Below, in pieces: positions 9,579 to 21,263 of a stretch of 42,964 nt of DNA. This DNA comes from Chloroflexota bacterium (GTDB lineage Bacteria; Chloroflexota; Limnocylindria; Limnocylindrales; CSP1-4), in assembly GCA_003169735.1 (NCBI GenBank), contig PNAP01000090.1, positions 1-42,964 on the forward strand. Reading direction: 5' to 3'. Every line of letters starts with the position of its first letter. The stretch's first letter is position 1. The notes under the pieces are model-generated. The model searched no databases. It was not told the DNA's origin and saw only the letters and a program-made list of their open reading frames with translations. A program made the position numbers and the translations under genes.

Positions 9579-10062
9579 CGCGCCCAAGTGCTGAGCGCAG
9601 CAAGAACGTCGTCCTTGAGCTCGGTCGTACTCCGTGCATGGGTACCGACTGGCGGAAGACCACCTTAAGGTTCCGATAGTCCGGCGCAAGACTGACCTTG
9701 TGGCCCCGATATTCGTGCACGCGGTAGCCAACGTCGCAAGAGGCCCCAAAATCCGGGATCCGGGCCACGCAAGAGGGTGATCTTGGCGCGTCATCCGAGC
9801 TTGTCGCCCGGCCTCACGCTCACGGTATCCGTGGAGGCGGTACCGCCAGGCTCAAGGCCATTCGCGGGTCGCGGTGAGGGGTTGCGCGGCCCAGTTGCGA
9901 CCGGGCTGGCCGTGTCCCCGAGGGCGTCGTCGGCACCGGAGCGGCAGCGTGGCTGTTGCCCGTGGAACATCCCACGTTCAGCCCGACCGAAACGACGAGC
10001 GCGGGCGCTTGGGCCGCCTAGCTTGGTCGCGCTGACTTGCTAGCCGCGCAAGATCAGCGCAC
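9579..10062. other. Unassigned intergenic region
   Basis: About 480 bp between two genes that end toward each other. No RNA gene was recognised. The longest minus-strand frame here (from 9768 downward) would encode RVHEYRGHKVSLAPDYRNLKV in its early part, but the frame then runs into the opposite strand of the membrane protein gene and matches nothing I know. It could be a decayed gene. Base composition is slightly less GC-rich around 9600-9770 than in the neighbours. Confidence 0.5.
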
Positions 10063-10089
10063 GCATCCGCGCTAGCCGCGCGCGGATGC
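10063..10089 (-). terminator. Hairpin after the Rieske oxygenase gene
   Basis: GCATCCGCG, a 9-base loop and CGCGGATGC form a perfect 9-bp stem that touches the stop codon. No T-run follows, so it is either a Rho-aided terminator or a 3'-end stabiliser. Confidence 0.5.
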
Positions 10090-11216
10090 TATGGCTCGCC
10101 CAACGGCGCCTCCGTGAACTCGCGGACGAGCGACTGGAAATGGTAGACGCCGTTCTCGCGCTTGGCGCTGAAGCGGCCGGTGTCGTAGGCGCGGGAGCGC
10201 AGGCCGCGCTGGACCTGCTCGCGTAGCACGATGTCTTCCTGCTGGATCTCGTCCGAGAAGGCGATCGTTTGCTGCATCGATTCCCAGCCCGCCCCGGTGC
10301 CCGGCTCGGAGAAGTACCACTCGAAGATGGTGAGCGTCCGTTCCGGGCCGAGCGGCAACACCACGTTGCTCGACAGGTTGTCCTGGTAGATGTTGAACAT
10401 GGTGTTGGGGAAGAGCCAGTAGTAGAGCGCGTCGGACTCGCCGTCGGCCGCCCGCATGTAGCGCCGGTCACGGCCGAGCTCCTCGCCCGGCCGGAGGTCG
10501 CGGATCGGTGCGTGCTGCTTGGAGTAGTAGCGGAAGGTCTCGACCCGGTAGGCGTCGTAGTCGAGCTCCTTGAACAGCGCCGGGTGGGCGATGGGCAGGT
10601 GATAGCCCTCAAGGTAATTATCGACGTAGACCTTCCAATTGCACTCGATGATGTACTCCCGACGCTCGACCCGGCGCATCGTGGCGATGTCGTAGCCGGT
10701 CGCGGCGACCTCGGCCGGGATCGCGCCCATGACCTCGCCAAGGGGCGGCGCGTCGGGGTCCAGGTTGGCGAAGACGAACGGCCCCCACGCCTCGACGCGG
10801 ATGGGGACGAGGCCGAAGTCCTCTTTGGCGAAGTCCTCGGTCTCCTCCATCTCGGGGCAGGCGCGGAGCGTGCCATCGAGGCCGTACGTCCAGCCGTGAT
10901 AGCGGCACTGGAGGCTCTTGCGATTGCCCTTGGTGAGCGCCACTTGGCCCGCGCGATGGCGGCACACGTTGTAGAAGGCACGTAACTCGCCATCCAGGCC
11001 GCGCGTGATTACGAGCGGCTCGTCAAGGATCGTGGCGGGCACGAAATCGCCGATCCGGACGAGCTCGTCTCCCTGCGCCACGAGCTGCCAGGTCCGCCCG
11101 AAGATGCGTTCCTTTTCTCGATCGAGGCCGGCGGGGTCCGTGTAGCATCGAGATGGCAGCGTCGAGGCCCGAGCGAGGGCCGTCGCAGGGGGCCGCTGGC
11201 CAACGGTTTCGGTCAT
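10089..11216 (-). CDS. Rieske [2Fe-2S] non-heme iron oxygenase, alpha subunit
   Basis: 375 residues, ATG at 11216. The N-terminal Rieske domain has the cluster ligands C85-x-H87 and C104-x2-H107 (NVCRHRAG, LQCRYHGW). The catalytic domain has the bridging Asp D199, iron ligands H206 and H211 (DNYLEGYHLPIAH), and probably D329 (QQEDIVL). Such enzymes insert oxygen into aromatic rings or N-methylated compounds (choline, carnitine, glycine betaine). The sequence looks closest to the choline/carnitine monooxygenase-like group, but the substrate cannot be read from it. No reductase or ferredoxin gene is adjacent. A longer frame upstream is a shadow over the next gene. TAAACT lies 8 bases before the ATG with no Shine-Dalgarno, so the message is probably leaderless. 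Confidence 0.92.
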   Translation of the reverse strand: MTETVGQRPPATALARASTLPSRCYTDPAGLDREKERIFGRTWQLVAQGDELVRIGDFVPATILDEPLVITRGLDGELRAFYNVCRHRAGQVALTKGNRKSLQCRYHGWTYGLDGTLRACPEMEETEDFAKEDFGLVPIRVEAWGPFVFANLDPDAPPLGEVMGAIPAEVAATGYDIATMRRVERREYIIECNWKVYVDNYLEGYHLPIAHPALFKELDYDAYRVETFRYYSKQHAPIRDLRPGEELGRDRRYMRAADGESDALYYWLFPNTMFNIYQDNLSSNVVLPLGPERTLTIFEWYFSEPGTGAGWESMQQTIAFSDEIQQEDIVLREQVQRGLRSRAYDTGRFSAKRENGVYHFQSLVREFTEAPLGEP

Positions 11217-11224
11217 CGTCCGGT

Positions 11225-11230
11225 AGTTTA
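11225..11230 (-). promoter_or_regulatory. -10 box, leaderless start of the Rieske gene
   Basis: TAAACT (minus strand), 8 bases before the ATG. The remaining 115 bp to the divergent ABC gene hold no other recognised site. Confidence 0.45.
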
Positions 11231-11346
11231 CGGCGCGTCTCGTTGAGGACGGCTGCTTGTCCCCAGACGAGTGGCATGGTACAAATGCCGCCGGTTGCCC
11301 GGCTGTAGGCGGGGGTTCCCGCGTGGCAACTTCAGAGGAGGACTCG

Positions 11347-12405
11347 ATGCTCGTTCGCAAACGCCTCGCGCTCGTCGGCGTCGTCGCGTTGCTCACGGGA
11401 GCCTGCGCCGGGACGACCGCCACGCCGACCCCGGCTCCCACTCCGGCACCGACCGCGACGCCGGCTGCAGCAACGCCTGCCCCCACGCCGGCACCGACCT
11501 CATCGCCGGCCCCGGCGACCCCGTCGCCGACCGCGATGGTGACCCCGTCACCGACGCCCGTGCCGGCCACGCCGTCACCGACCCCGGTGCCATCCCCGAC
11601 CGCCGCCGCGACGGTCTGCTCCACGGTCGACACCACCGGTACCGACCTGCTGGCCAACATCTGCAAGGCAGGCACGATCGTCGTCGGCACCGATCCGAAC
11701 TACGCGCCCCAGTCCTTCCAGAACCCCGACGGGTCATGGCAGGGCTTTGACGTCGACACCGCGAACCTCATCGCGCAGAAGCTTGGCGTGACCGTCACGT
11801 TCTTCGCGCCCGACTTCACCATCGTGGTTGCCGGCAGCTGGGCTGACCGCTTCGATATCAGCGTCGGTTCGGTGACCATCACGGCCGTGCGTTCCACGGC
11901 CCTGAACTTCAGCACGCCCTACTACTACACGCCAGCGCAGATGTCGGCGACGACCGCGTCGGGCATCACGACCCTGGATGGTCTCGCCGGCAAGACGATC
12001 TGTGTCGGCAAGCAGACGACCTACCAGGACTGGCTCAACGGGACCCTCACTCTCGTCGGTTCGCCGCCGCCCGCGACGCCACCGGCGAACGTCACCGTCC
12101 AGGCGCTCAAGACGGACAACAGCTGTCCACAGGCCGTCGCCCGCAACGACTTCCAGGGGTGGCTGACCTCATCGACCACGCTCGCTGGAGCGCTCGCGGC
12201 CGGTGCGCCATTCGTGGCGATCGGTGCTCCGGTCTTCTACGAGGCCCTCGCCGTCGCGACCGACAAGGCTGGCAGCAAGGACCCGACCACCCTCATGACG
12301 GCCATCGATACCATCCTCACCGACGCACATGCCGACGGCACTCTGACTGCGTCAAGCCAGCAGTGGTTCGGAGGACTGGACCTCACGACCGTCGTCACGC
12401 CCTGA
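11347..12405 (+). CDS. Polar amino-acid ABC transporter, substrate-binding lipoprotein
   Basis: 352 residues. The ATG follows AGAGGAGG closely. The signal peptide ends in a lipobox LLTGAC, so the mature protein is lipid-anchored. Residues about 23-92 form an extraordinary linker made of Pro/Thr/Ala/Ser (repeats of TPAP, TPSP, PTPV), followed by the family-3 solute-binding fold: [69 protein letters not shown], and a final [13 protein letters not shown]. Loss of the usual arginine contact could not be judged by eye. It opens an operon with permease and ATPase genes. A hairpin after the stop should favour its expression over them. Confidence 0.93.
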   Translation: MLVRKRLALVGVVALLTGACAGTTATPTPAPTPAPTATPAAATPAPTPAPTSSPAPATPSPTAMVTPSPTPVPATPSPTPVPSPTAAATVCSTVDTTGTDLLANICKAGTIVVGTDPNYAPQSFQNPDGSWQGFDVDTANLIAQKLGVTVTFFAPDFTIVVAGSWADRFDISVGSVTITAVRSTALNFSTPYYYTPAQMSATTASGITTLDGLAGKTICVGKQTTYQDWLNGTLTLVGSPPPATPPANVTVQALKTDNSCPQAVARNDFQGWLTSSTTLAGALAAGAPFVAIGAPVFYEALAVATDKAGSKDPTTLMTAIDTILTDAHADGTLTASSQQWFGGLDLTTVVTP

Positions 12406-12426
12406 GCACCGCGCCGTAGCCATCCT

Positions 12427-12457
12427 GAGCGGGGACGTCGTCTAGACGTCCCCGCTC
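12427..12457 (+). terminator. Attenuator hairpin between binding-protein and permease genes
   Basis: GAGCGGGGACGTC, loop GTCTA and its exact complement form a perfect 13-bp stem, followed by TCTCGTT rather than a T-run. It lies in the 86-bp gap inside the operon. Partial termination or 3'-end protection would give more binding-protein message. Confidence 0.75.
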
Positions 12458-12491
12458 TCGTTACCCGATCAATCTTGTTGAGAGGCGAGAG

Positions 12492-13310
12492 ATGACCGCG
12501 ATCGGCCAGGCCGTCGGCAACACATCCACCACACAGCTACTGAAGAGCATCGTTGCGGCGAACCGGCGTGCGAAAACGCGCTATCGGCTCATCTACTCCG
12601 CGGTTTGGGCGATCATCCTTGTGGTCCTCGCGATCGCCCTCGGCACGACCGGCAAGATCGATTTCGCCTTCATCCAGAAGTGGGGCGGGTTCATCCTCGG
12701 CGGCGCGGGGACCACGATCGTCGTCTGCATCTTCTCCATCACCATGGCCACGATGCTGGCCGTCGTCGGCGCGCTCGGCCGGCTCTCCTCGAACCCGGTC
12801 ATCAACGGTGTCGCGTCGTTCTACGTGTCGCTGGTCCGGGGCACGCCGCTGCTGGTTCAGATCTTCTTCATCTACTACTCGCTACCCGAGTTCAAGATCG
12901 TCATCCCCGGCCTGGAGGCCGGCATCATCGCGCTCGGCTTCAACTACGGCGCCTACATGACCGAGATCTTCCGAGCGGGGATCCAGGCCGTGCCGAAGGG
13001 CCAACGAGAAGCTGCCGAGGCCTTGGCGATGCCGGGCAATCTGGTCATGCGCCGGATCGTCCTGCCGCAGGCGACCCGCATCGTCATCCCCGACCTCGGC
13101 AACCAGTTCGTGGCCATGATCAAGGACAGCGCCCTGGTCTCCACCATCGGCGTCACCGAAGTCCTGAACAACGCGCAGCTGGCCGGTAGCCAGGGACTGC
13201 AGTTCACCGCAGCATTCCTCGTCGCGGCTCTCATCTACTGGGGTCTGACCATCATCTTCTCGACAGTGCAATCGTGGCTGGAGCGCCGCATGGCGCGAGG
13301 TGACCGCTGA
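12492..13310 (+). CDS. Polar amino-acid ABC transporter permease (HisM/GlnP type)
   Basis: 272 residues. There is an N-terminal cytoplasmic segment of about 35 residues, then helices at about 36-52, 66-95, 105-130, 135-150, 205-220 and 238-258. The ATPase-docking EAA loop is clear: [19 protein letters not shown], followed by [20 protein letters not shown]. It conserves [17 protein letters not shown], typical of the His/Glu/Gln permease family. The complex imports amino acids using the neighbouring ATPase. Its stop overlaps the ATPase ATG by one base. Confidence 0.94.
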   Translation: MTAIGQAVGNTSTTQLLKSIVAANRRAKTRYRLIYSAVWAIILVVLAIALGTTGKIDFAFIQKWGGFILGGAGTTIVVCIFSITMATMLAVVGALGRLSSNPVINGVASFYVSLVRGTPLLVQIFFIYYSLPEFKIVIPGLEAGIIALGFNYGAYMTEIFRAGIQAVPKGQREAAEALAMPGNLVMRRIVLPQATRIVIPDLGNQFVAMIKDSALVSTIGVTEVLNNAQLAGSQGLQFTAAFLVAALIYWGLTIIFSTVQSWLERRMARGDR

Positions 13311-14185
13311 TGTCCGTCGCGCTCGGAGAGGTCGTTGTCACGGCTCACGGCATCCAGAAGTGGTTCGGGCCACTGCACGTCCTGCGAGGCGTCGATCTCG
13401 AGGTCCGCGAACACGAGACGGTCGGCATCATCGGCCGCTCGGGGAGTGGCAAGACGACGCTGTTGCGCTGCATCAACTTCATGGAGGAGGCCACCGTCGG
13501 CCGGGTCAAGATCCGGGATATCGAGGTGGTGGCGGATCCGCTCCACTCATCGTCGCGTGCCCAACAGGAGCAGATCCGGCTGCTGCGCCTCCACGCCGGG
13601 ATGCTCTTCCAGGAGTTCAACCTTTTCCCGCACATGACGGTGCTCGGGAACTGCATCGAGGCGCCGATGCGCGTCAAGAAGGTCCCGAAGGCCCAGGCCA
13701 TCGAGACGGCCGAGAAGTTCCTCACCAAGGTCGGCCTCATCGAGAAACGCGATGAGTACCCGCCACGCCTGTCGGGTGGACAGAAACAGCGCGTCGCCAT
13801 CGCGCGAGCGCTGACGATGGAGCCGGACGTGCTCCTCTTCGACGAACCGACCAGCGCCCTCGACCCCGAGTTGGTCGGCGAGGTCATCCGCGTCATGGAG
13901 GAACTCGCCCACGAGGGCACGACGATGATCGTCGTGACCCATGAGATGAGCTTCTGCCGGGAGGCCGCCGACCGGGTCATCTTCATCGAGGAGGGCGTCA
14001 TCGTCGAGGAAGGACCGCCCGAGCAGATCCTCGATGATCCGCACGATGAACGGACCCGGCAGTTCCTGCGCCGTTTCCTGAGCAGCAATTCGGATGCGAT
14101 CGATGCCGCAGCCGCCGCGGCACCAGCAGCCCCGGCACTTGACGCGGTGCGTGCCGCCAATGACGCATCGCAGGGCCACGGGTAG
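13310..14185 (+). CDS. glnQ: Polar amino-acid ABC transporter ATP-binding protein (GlnQ type)
   Basis: 291 residues. All ABC motifs are intact: Walker [10 protein letters not shown] (about 43-51), Q-loop [17 protein letters not shown], signature [15 protein letters not shown], Walker [20 protein letters not shown] and switch His in VTHEMSF. The C-terminal 35 residues are an Ala-rich tail not found in most members. It energises uptake with the permease encoded one base upstream. Substrate class (polar amino acid) comes from the family and operon; the exact amino acid is unknown. Confidence 0.95.
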   Translation: MSVALGEVVVTAHGIQKWFGPLHVLRGVDLEVREHETVGIIGRSGSGKTTLLRCINFMEEATVGRVKIRDIEVVADPLHSSSRAQQEQIRLLRLHAGMLFQEFNLFPHMTVLGNCIEAPMRVKKVPKAQAIETAEKFLTKVGLIEKRDEYPPRLSGGQKQRVAIARALTMEPDVLLFDEPTSALDPELVGEVIRVMEELAHEGTTMIVVTHEMSFCREAADRVIFIEEGVIVEEGPPEQILDDPHDERTRQFLRRFLSSNSDAIDAAAAAAPAAPALDAVRAANDASQGHG

Positions 14186-14196
14186 ATCATTCCGGA

Positions 14197-14202
14197 TAGG
14201 AT
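14197..14202 (+). promoter_or_regulatory. -10 box before the leader ORF
   Basis: TAGGAT, 6 bases before a GTG at 14209, the same geometry as the hspR promoter. No convincing -35. Confidence 0.4.
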
Positions 14203-14208
14203 CGCGCG

Positions 14209-14250
14209 GTGAAGGCCGGGACCGACTCACCGATCTGCCTCGAGCGATGA
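14209..14250 (+). CDS. Possible leaderless 13-codon leader peptide
   Basis: From GTG: VKAGTDSPICLER then TGA. The stop overlaps the ATG of the following lipoprotein gene (ATGA), and that gene has no Shine-Dalgarno. A -10 box sits six bases before the GTG. Ribosomes loading on the leaderless start could therefore deliver translation to the lipoprotein by termination-reinitiation. It is too short for composition statistics, so it is only an arrangement-based call. Confidence 0.35.
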   Translation: MKAGTDSPICLER

Positions 14251-15467
14251 CGGTCGTGCCACGTCCCACGGTCGCCTCTTTCGTGGCCGCGGTGCTCGCG
14301 GCCACGCTCCTGCTGGCCGCGGGCTGCGCGGGCCCAGCCCCGAGTGGTGCACCAGGTACCGCCACGGCGAGCGCCTCGGCATGGATGGAGGCCGATGTCG
14401 CGGAGCCCGGCACCGTCACCGACGCCGCTCCCGGAGCTTCGAACGTCTTCTGCTCGCCGTGCCACGCCCAGGCCGTCACGCTGCTGTTCGGCGTGATCGA
14501 CGCGCCCTCCGGGCTGGTCGCGGTCGGTGTCGAGGAGCCACCCGCCCACGCGGCCGCGTGGCTGTCGGCTGATGGCCGGACGTGGCAGCGGTCGGACCTC
14601 ACTGGCAATGAAGGAAGTGTCGCGGTTGCAGGCGTGGCGATCAGTGGCCGGATCGTCGTCGTCGGGCGGGACGACCAGGGTGCAGTCTCGTGGACGTCGA
14701 CGGACGGTGCTCACTGGTCCGAGTCGACCGAGTCGGACAGCCTTGCCGGACCTGCCGGCGGAACCGGCATGACCAGCGTCGTCGGCTACCAGGGCCGGTT
14801 CATCGCCGGTGGCTACAGCGACGATCCTGCCCATGCCGTCGCGACGGCCGCCCTGTGGACGTCGAGTGACGGGCTCAGCTGGGCGCGGCTGGCGGTGGGC
14901 GATCCGAGCCTGTCGGGACGTCACATCCTGGGCCTTGCGGCGAGCGACCGGACGCTGGTCGCGGTCGGCACGACGCAGAGCGAGACGCGCGGGACCGGCG
15001 TCGCGTGGTCATCCAGCGACGGCATCACCTGGCGAGACGCGACGTCCGCCGCGGTGGCCGGCGGGATCATGCGCGACGTGATCGCGACGAGCCGCGGCTT
15101 CGCTGCGGTCGGGCTGCGCGCCAACGATGACGGCGCTGCCGCATGGACCACGACCGACGGCTCCAGCTGGGTCGCCGTCCCGGATCAGGCGGTGTTCCAC
15201 CTTGGCGTTACGCCGATGCGCATGGTGTCCATCGCTGCCGACCCGGACGGGTTGGTGGGCGTTGGCTGGCGATCGGATGCCGGCAACGGATCGGCAGTCG
15301 TGTGGCGCTCGGCCGATGGCACGAGCTGGACCCGGGACCCGCAGCTGGCCAGCTTCTCCGGTGCGGAGATGACGGGCGTCGCGTCCACGGACGTCGGGCT
15401 CGTGGCGGTCGGGACGGCGGGGTATCCGGACAACGATACGGCCACGATCTGGGTCGGCGCCCCGTGA
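14247..15467 (+). CDS. Secreted lipoprotein with propeller-like W-x-S-x-D-G repeats
   Basis: 406 residues. The signal peptide ends LLLAAGCAG, a lipobox. The mature part has at least six repeats of about 45-55 residues centred on AWLSADGRTWQR, SWTSTDGAHWSE, LWTSSDGLSWAR, AWSSSDGITWRD, AWTTTDGSSWVA and VWRSADGTSWTR. These resemble the Asp-box turns of sialidase/BNR beta-propellers. No catalytic sialidase residues were recognised, so binding or scaffolding is more likely than hydrolysis. The N-terminal region holds a CSPCH motif (C69, C72, H73). It follows glnQ by 61 bp and ends 19 bp from the convergent livF. Function unknown. Confidence 0.75.
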   Translation: MTVVPRPTVASFVAAVLAATLLLAAGCAGPAPSGAPGTATASASAWMEADVAEPGTVTDAAPGASNVFCSPCHAQAVTLLFGVIDAPSGLVAVGVEEPPAHAAAWLSADGRTWQRSDLTGNEGSVAVAGVAISGRIVVVGRDDQGAVSWTSTDGAHWSESTESDSLAGPAGGTGMTSVVGYQGRFIAGGYSDDPAHAVATAALWTSSDGLSWARLAVGDPSLSGRHILGLAASDRTLVAVGTTQSETRGTGVAWSSSDGITWRDATSAAVAGGIMRDVIATSRGFAAVGLRANDDGAAAWTTTDGSSWVAVPDQAVFHLGVTPMRMVSIAADPDGLVGVGWRSDAGNGSAVVWRSADGTSWTRDPQLASFSGAEMTGVASTDVGLVAVGTAGYPDNDTATIWVGAP

Positions 15468-15486
15468 CGACGCGCGTTGGTTCGGG

Positions 15487-16244
15487 TCAGATCTCGCCGA
15501 GGTAGGCCCGCCGCACGTCCGGGTTGGCGGCCAAGCCGGCCGCGGTATCCGCCAGGATCACCTTGCCGGTCTGGAGGACGTAGCCGCGGTCGGCGACGGC
15601 AAGGGCCTGGAGGGCGTTCTGCTCCACCAGCAGGATGGTCACGCCCTGTCGCTTGATCTCCGTGATGAGCTGGAAGATCTGTTGCACCAGGATCGGCGAC
15701 AGCCCGAGCGACGGCTCGTCGAGCAGCAGGAGCCGTGGCCGGGACATCAGCGCACGCGCGATGGCCAGCATCTGCTGCTCCCCTCCGGAGAGCGAGCCGC
15801 CCTTCTGGTCGAGTCGTTCCCGGAGGCGCGGGAAGAGCGTCAGACCTCGCTCGAGATCCTCGGCCCGCTCGCTGGCACTGCGGGTGAAGCCGCCCATCAG
15901 CATGTTCTCGCGAACGCTCAGTCGCGAGAAGATCCGTCGCCCCTCGGGCGCATGCGCGATGCCCTCCTTGACCAGCTCGTGGGCCGCCGTGTGCGTCACG
16001 TCCTTGCCGTCGAACTCGACCGTCCCCTCGCGTGGGTGGAGCAGGCCGCTGATCGTCTTTAGGGTGGTCGTCTTGCCGGCCCCGTTCGAACCGATGAGCG
16101 TGACGATCTCGTCCTGCTTGACCTCGATGTCGATGCCCTGGAGCGCATGGATGCGTCCGTAGTAGGTGTTGACACCGCTCAGCCGCAGCAGGGTGCTCGG
16201 CGATGGTGTCGGGTTCGGGGCAGCCGGAGCCGCGACAGCGACGG

Positions 16245-16248
<4 letters not shown>
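15487..16248 (-). CDS. livF: Branched-chain amino-acid ABC transporter ATP-binding protein LivF
   Basis: 253 residues. It has Walker A GSNGAGKTTTLKTISGL, the family-typical EGIAHAPEGRRIFSRLSVRENM, signature SLSGGEQQMLAIARALM, Walker B LLLLDEPSLGLSPILV and switch His replaced by Gln in LLVEQN, as is normal for LivF. It ends RRAYLGE like other members. The ATG overlaps the livG stop (ATGA). It is the last gene of livK-H-M-G-F, powering import together with LivG. Confidence 0.96.
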
Positions 16249-17290
<1,042 letters not shown>

Positions 17291-17294
<4 letters not shown>

Positions 17295-18459
17295 GGCTCG
17301 AGCATCTCATCGGCCAGGAGCTCGGCGACCTCGTCCGTGTCCTCGTGCAGCTCGAGCCGGCGCCGTCTGCTCGGGAAGAGGCCCTCAGGCCGCAACAGCA
17401 TCATCGTCACCAGCGCCAGCCCGTAGAGCAGGTACTGGTAGTTGATGAAGTTGATCGAGCCGATGTCGATCTTCAATGGCCCCAGCGTCACGACCGGTAC
17501 GTTGAGTCCCTGGATGAAGGCACCGAGCTGTTTCAGTCCCTGGTGCTGGATCTCGAAGATGACGAAGGCGCCGGCCGCGACGCCCCAGATATTGCCCATC
17601 CCGCCGAGCACGACCATCGCCAGGACCGTGAAGGAGACCGTGAAGCCGAACTGATCTGGCGAGACGACGCCGAGCTTGGACGCGTAGAAGACGCCGGCCA
17701 GACCGGACGTGGTGGCACCGATGGCGAAGGCGAGCAACTTGGTGCTGACCGTGTTGATGCCCATGCTCGCCGCAGCAAGCTCGTCCTCGCGGATGGCCAC
17801 CCAGGCCCGACCGATGCGCGAATCCTGGAGCCGCTGGAGGAAGATGAAGGCGATGGCGACGATGACGACGACGGTCCCGAAGTACAGGTACGGGTTGGTG
17901 AAGCCGAAGCCGTTGATACCCAGCAGACCGTAGAGATCCGGCTGGGCGAGGCCGGTGATGCCGTTCGTGCCGCGCGTGTATGCATCGGCGTTGAGGATGA
18001 CGACCGGGACGATCTCGCCGAATCCGAGGGTCACGATGGCCAGGTAGTCACCGCGAAGACGCAGCGTGGGCGCTCCGAGCAGCAGGCCGAAGAGTGCTGC
18101 CACCGCCGCGCCGATGACGAGCATGATCCAGAACGGGATGTGCAGGCCGGTGAAGCTGGACGCGCCGTAGGCGTACGTGTAGGCGCCGATGGCGAAGAAG
18201 GCCGCGTAGCCAAGGTCCAGCAGCCCGGCCAGGCCGACCACCACGTTGAGGCCGACGGCCAGCAGGACGAACACGCCTGCGTCGGCAAAGCCGCCGACCC
18301 AGTCCTTCTGGACCCCGAACCCGTTGAACGGGTACCAGGTCGCGATGTAGGGCAGGACCGTCAGCACCAGCGCCGCGCTGATGATGACCGTCAGCGACTG
18401 ATGCAGCCGCAGGAAGGCGCGTGGTCGATCGAGCAAGCGCGTCAGCTGCCGTGCGCCGC

Positions 18460-18463
<4 letters not shown>
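17291..18463 (-). CDS. livM: Branched-chain amino-acid ABC transporter permease LivM
   Basis: 390 residues from a GTG at 18463 overlapping the livH stop by four bases. About ten hydrophobic segments. Conserved LivM signatures: GLNVVVGLAGLLDLGYAAFFAIGAY, APTLRLRGDYLAIVTLGFGEIV, TNGITGL, RAWVAIREDELAAASMGIN (the ATPase-docking loop), LAFAIGATTSGLAGVFYASK and VLGGMGNIWGVAAGA. The C-terminus is acidic (ELHEDTDEVAELLADEMLEP). A longer reading frame extending upstream through livH is only a shadow. It pairs with LivH to form the channel. Confidence 0.95.
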
Positions 18464-19491
<1,028 letters not shown>

Positions 19492-19520
19492 CCGAGCATC
19501 ACACGCTGCTCCAGGATAGA

Positions 19521-19555
19521 GGTCGGCCGAGGCACGTCTGGTGCCTCGGCCGACC
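19521..19555 (-). terminator. Attenuator hairpin between livK and livHMGF
   Basis: A perfect 15-bp stem (GGTCGGCCGAGGCAC and its complement) with loop GTCTG (read on the plus strand), in the 93-bp gap. No T-run follows. Position and shape match the hairpin of the other ABC operon at 12427-12457; partial read-through would raise binding protein over permease. Confidence 0.75.
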
Positions 19556-19584
19556 GATTGCTTGACCGATGTGCAGGCTGACGC

Positions 19585-20910
19585 CTACTGGACTGGATTG
19601 GCCGTGAAGTCTCGCTGTGAGAGGAACTTCCAGGCCTTGGTCGTCGCGTCGAACGCGTAGTACGACACGATCTTCTGGCTGGTGTCGCCGTTGGCATCGA
19701 AGCTGAACGTGCCAAGTGCGGAGTCATAGCTGTTGGCCGGAGTGGCCACATAGGCGCGGACCGCCTCGCGGAGCGCGGCCATATCGGTGACGCCGGTGCC
19801 AACGGCCTTGAGGGCCTGGAGGAACACCTGCGTGCAGGCATAGGCGGCGGCGCTGTAGGCGCCCGGGTCGGCGCTGAACATGGCCTTGTAGTCCGAAGTG
19901 AACTGGGCCGCGTTCGGGATGTCGTGCGGGCCGGCGACCGTCCCGTACGTGTTGGCGTCGCCATCGGCACCGGCGACGTTGAGGAATGAGCTGGCCGTGG
20001 CGGCCGAGCCGTCGACGATGCCGTCACCGCCGCCGAACGGGATGGTCGCCAGCTGCTGTGATGCCATCTGGCTGCGGAAGATGCCCAGCCCGGACGTCGT
20101 CACGCCGCCGTAGTAGACGTAGTCGGCGTTGAGGCCCTTGAGGGCCGTGACGTAGCTGGTGAAGTCGGTCGTCTTGTCCGGGATGCCGTCACGCTTGACG
20201 ACGGTCCCGCCCAACTTCGTGAAGTTGGTGGCGAAGACGTCGGCGATGCCCTTGCCATAGGTCTCGGTGTCGTCGGCGACGTACGCCGACTTCTTGCCCG
20301 CGACGTTGTACGCGATGTCAGCACCGGCGGCGCCCTGAAGGTCGTCCGTCGTGGCAACGCGCACGTAGGCGATCTTGTCGGGGTTGGTCGGGCGCAGGGT
20401 CTTGGGGTCGACGCCGCCCCAGGTCTGGGTCAGGCCAGGGTTGGTGTTCGCCGGGCTGCACTGCATCAGGCCGGCGGCGTTGCTGACGGGGATCTCCGCC
20501 TGCGCGACGCTCGAGTTGTAGGGGCCGACCACGAACAGGACCGACGGGTCATTGGCGAGCTTCTGCATGTTCGCCGCGCCGGTTGGCGGATCGTGGGTCC
20601 CGTTGAGGGCGTCGTCTTCCTGCTCGATGGTGATGGTGAAGCCCGGCACCTGGATCTTCGACAGGGCGAGTGCGACACCGTTCGCTGTCGGAACGCCGTT
20701 CGGTGCCTCGCCACCGGTCATCGGCAACTCGATGCCGATCTTGACGGCTATTCCTGCGGCCGGCGCGCTCGCGGCTGGTGCGCTCGCGGCCGGTGTCGGC
20801 GTGACTACCGGCGTTACGGCCGTCGCTGTCGGGGACGCCGCCCCGCTGCTGCACGCGCCGGCGACCAGGATGACGGTCCCCGCGAGTGCTCCGAGATTCC
20901 TCAGATTCAT
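19585..20910 (-). CDS. livK: Branched-chain amino-acid-type substrate-binding lipoprotein LivK
   Basis: 441 residues; ATG preceded by AAGGAGG at somewhat long spacing. The signal peptide ends LVAGACSS (lipobox), then comes an Ala/Thr/Pro linker (about 23-52) and the periplasmic-binding-protein type I fold: KIGIELPMTGGEAPNGVPTANG, a DDALNGTHDPPTGAANMQKL block, FVVGPYNSSVAQAEIPV, YVADDTETYGKGIADVF, DYVYYGGVTTSGLGIFRSQM, AAYACTQVFLQAL and a closing GTFSFDANGDT. Related proteins bind branched-chain amino acids, but also urea, amides or aromatic acids, so the ligand is not fixed. First gene of livKHMGF. Confidence 0.93.
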   Translation of the reverse strand: MNLRNLGALAGTVILVAGACSSGAASPTATAVTPVVTPTPAASAPAASAPAAGIAVKIGIELPMTGGEAPNGVPTANGVALALSKIQVPGFTITIEQEDDALNGTHDPPTGAANMQKLANDPSVLFVVGPYNSSVAQAEIPVSNAAGLMQCSPANTNPGLTQTWGGVDPKTLRPTNPDKIAYVRVATTDDLQGAAGADIAYNVAGKKSAYVADDTETYGKGIADVFATNFTKLGGTVVKRDGIPDKTTDFTSYVTALKGLNADYVYYGGVTTSGLGIFRSQMASQQLATIPFGGGDGIVDGSAATASSFLNVAGADGDANTYGTVAGPHDIPNAAQFTSDYKAMFSADPGAYSAAAYACTQVFLQALKAVGTGVTDMAALREAVRAYVATPANSYDSALGTFSFDANGDTSQKIVSYYAFDATTKAWKFLSQRDFTANPVQ

Positions 20911-21263
20911 CGAAGTCGATTCCTCCTTGCTCCTCCGCGCCGAGCCGACACGCCTCTGTCGGTGGCAGCACAGCCGATGCGCTGTTCGTGTCGATCGGAG
21001 TGCTCAAGGGGGCGGAGCCGCCCTCGGGCGACGACCACCGGGTCGGTCTAGAGCGACCCCTCTTCCCCTAACTGACGAGGATCCGAGCTGGTGACACGAA
21101 CCTGACGCGCGCCCACATGGCCGCCGACGCGATGCCGTATCATAGTCACAGGCGTTTCGATTGCAAGATGTCCCGCGCCCCGGACCTCTCCGACTCGACC
21201 TCCGAATCGGTTCGACACCCGGGCGTCGCGCTCTGGATCCATGGATCGCCAGCCCATAGGGGA
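20911..21263. other. Divergent intergenic region, livK / GNAT gene
   Basis: About 350 bp. On the plus strand, TATCAT (21138-21143) is a possible -10 for the GNAT gene. An in-frame ATG at 21168 with no Shine-Dalgarno is a possible upstream start of that gene. No operator-like inverted repeat or RNA was recognised. Confidence 0.4.

Noticed and set aside
9526-9768. 80-residue minus-strand frame in the 9579-10062 gap
   Set aside because: No recognised family, no ribosome-binding site, and its second half lies antisense to the membrane protein gene.
11405-11610. Apparent tandem DNA repeats (CCGACCCCGGCx-type)
   Set aside because: They encode the Pro/Thr/Ala linker of the lipoprotein; irregular unit length, no CRISPR-like spacers.
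11217-11690. Upstream extension of the Rieske frame (Val/Gly/Ala-rich)
   Set aside because: It is antisense to the repetitive linker of the ABC binding protein; the conserved protein starts at 11216.
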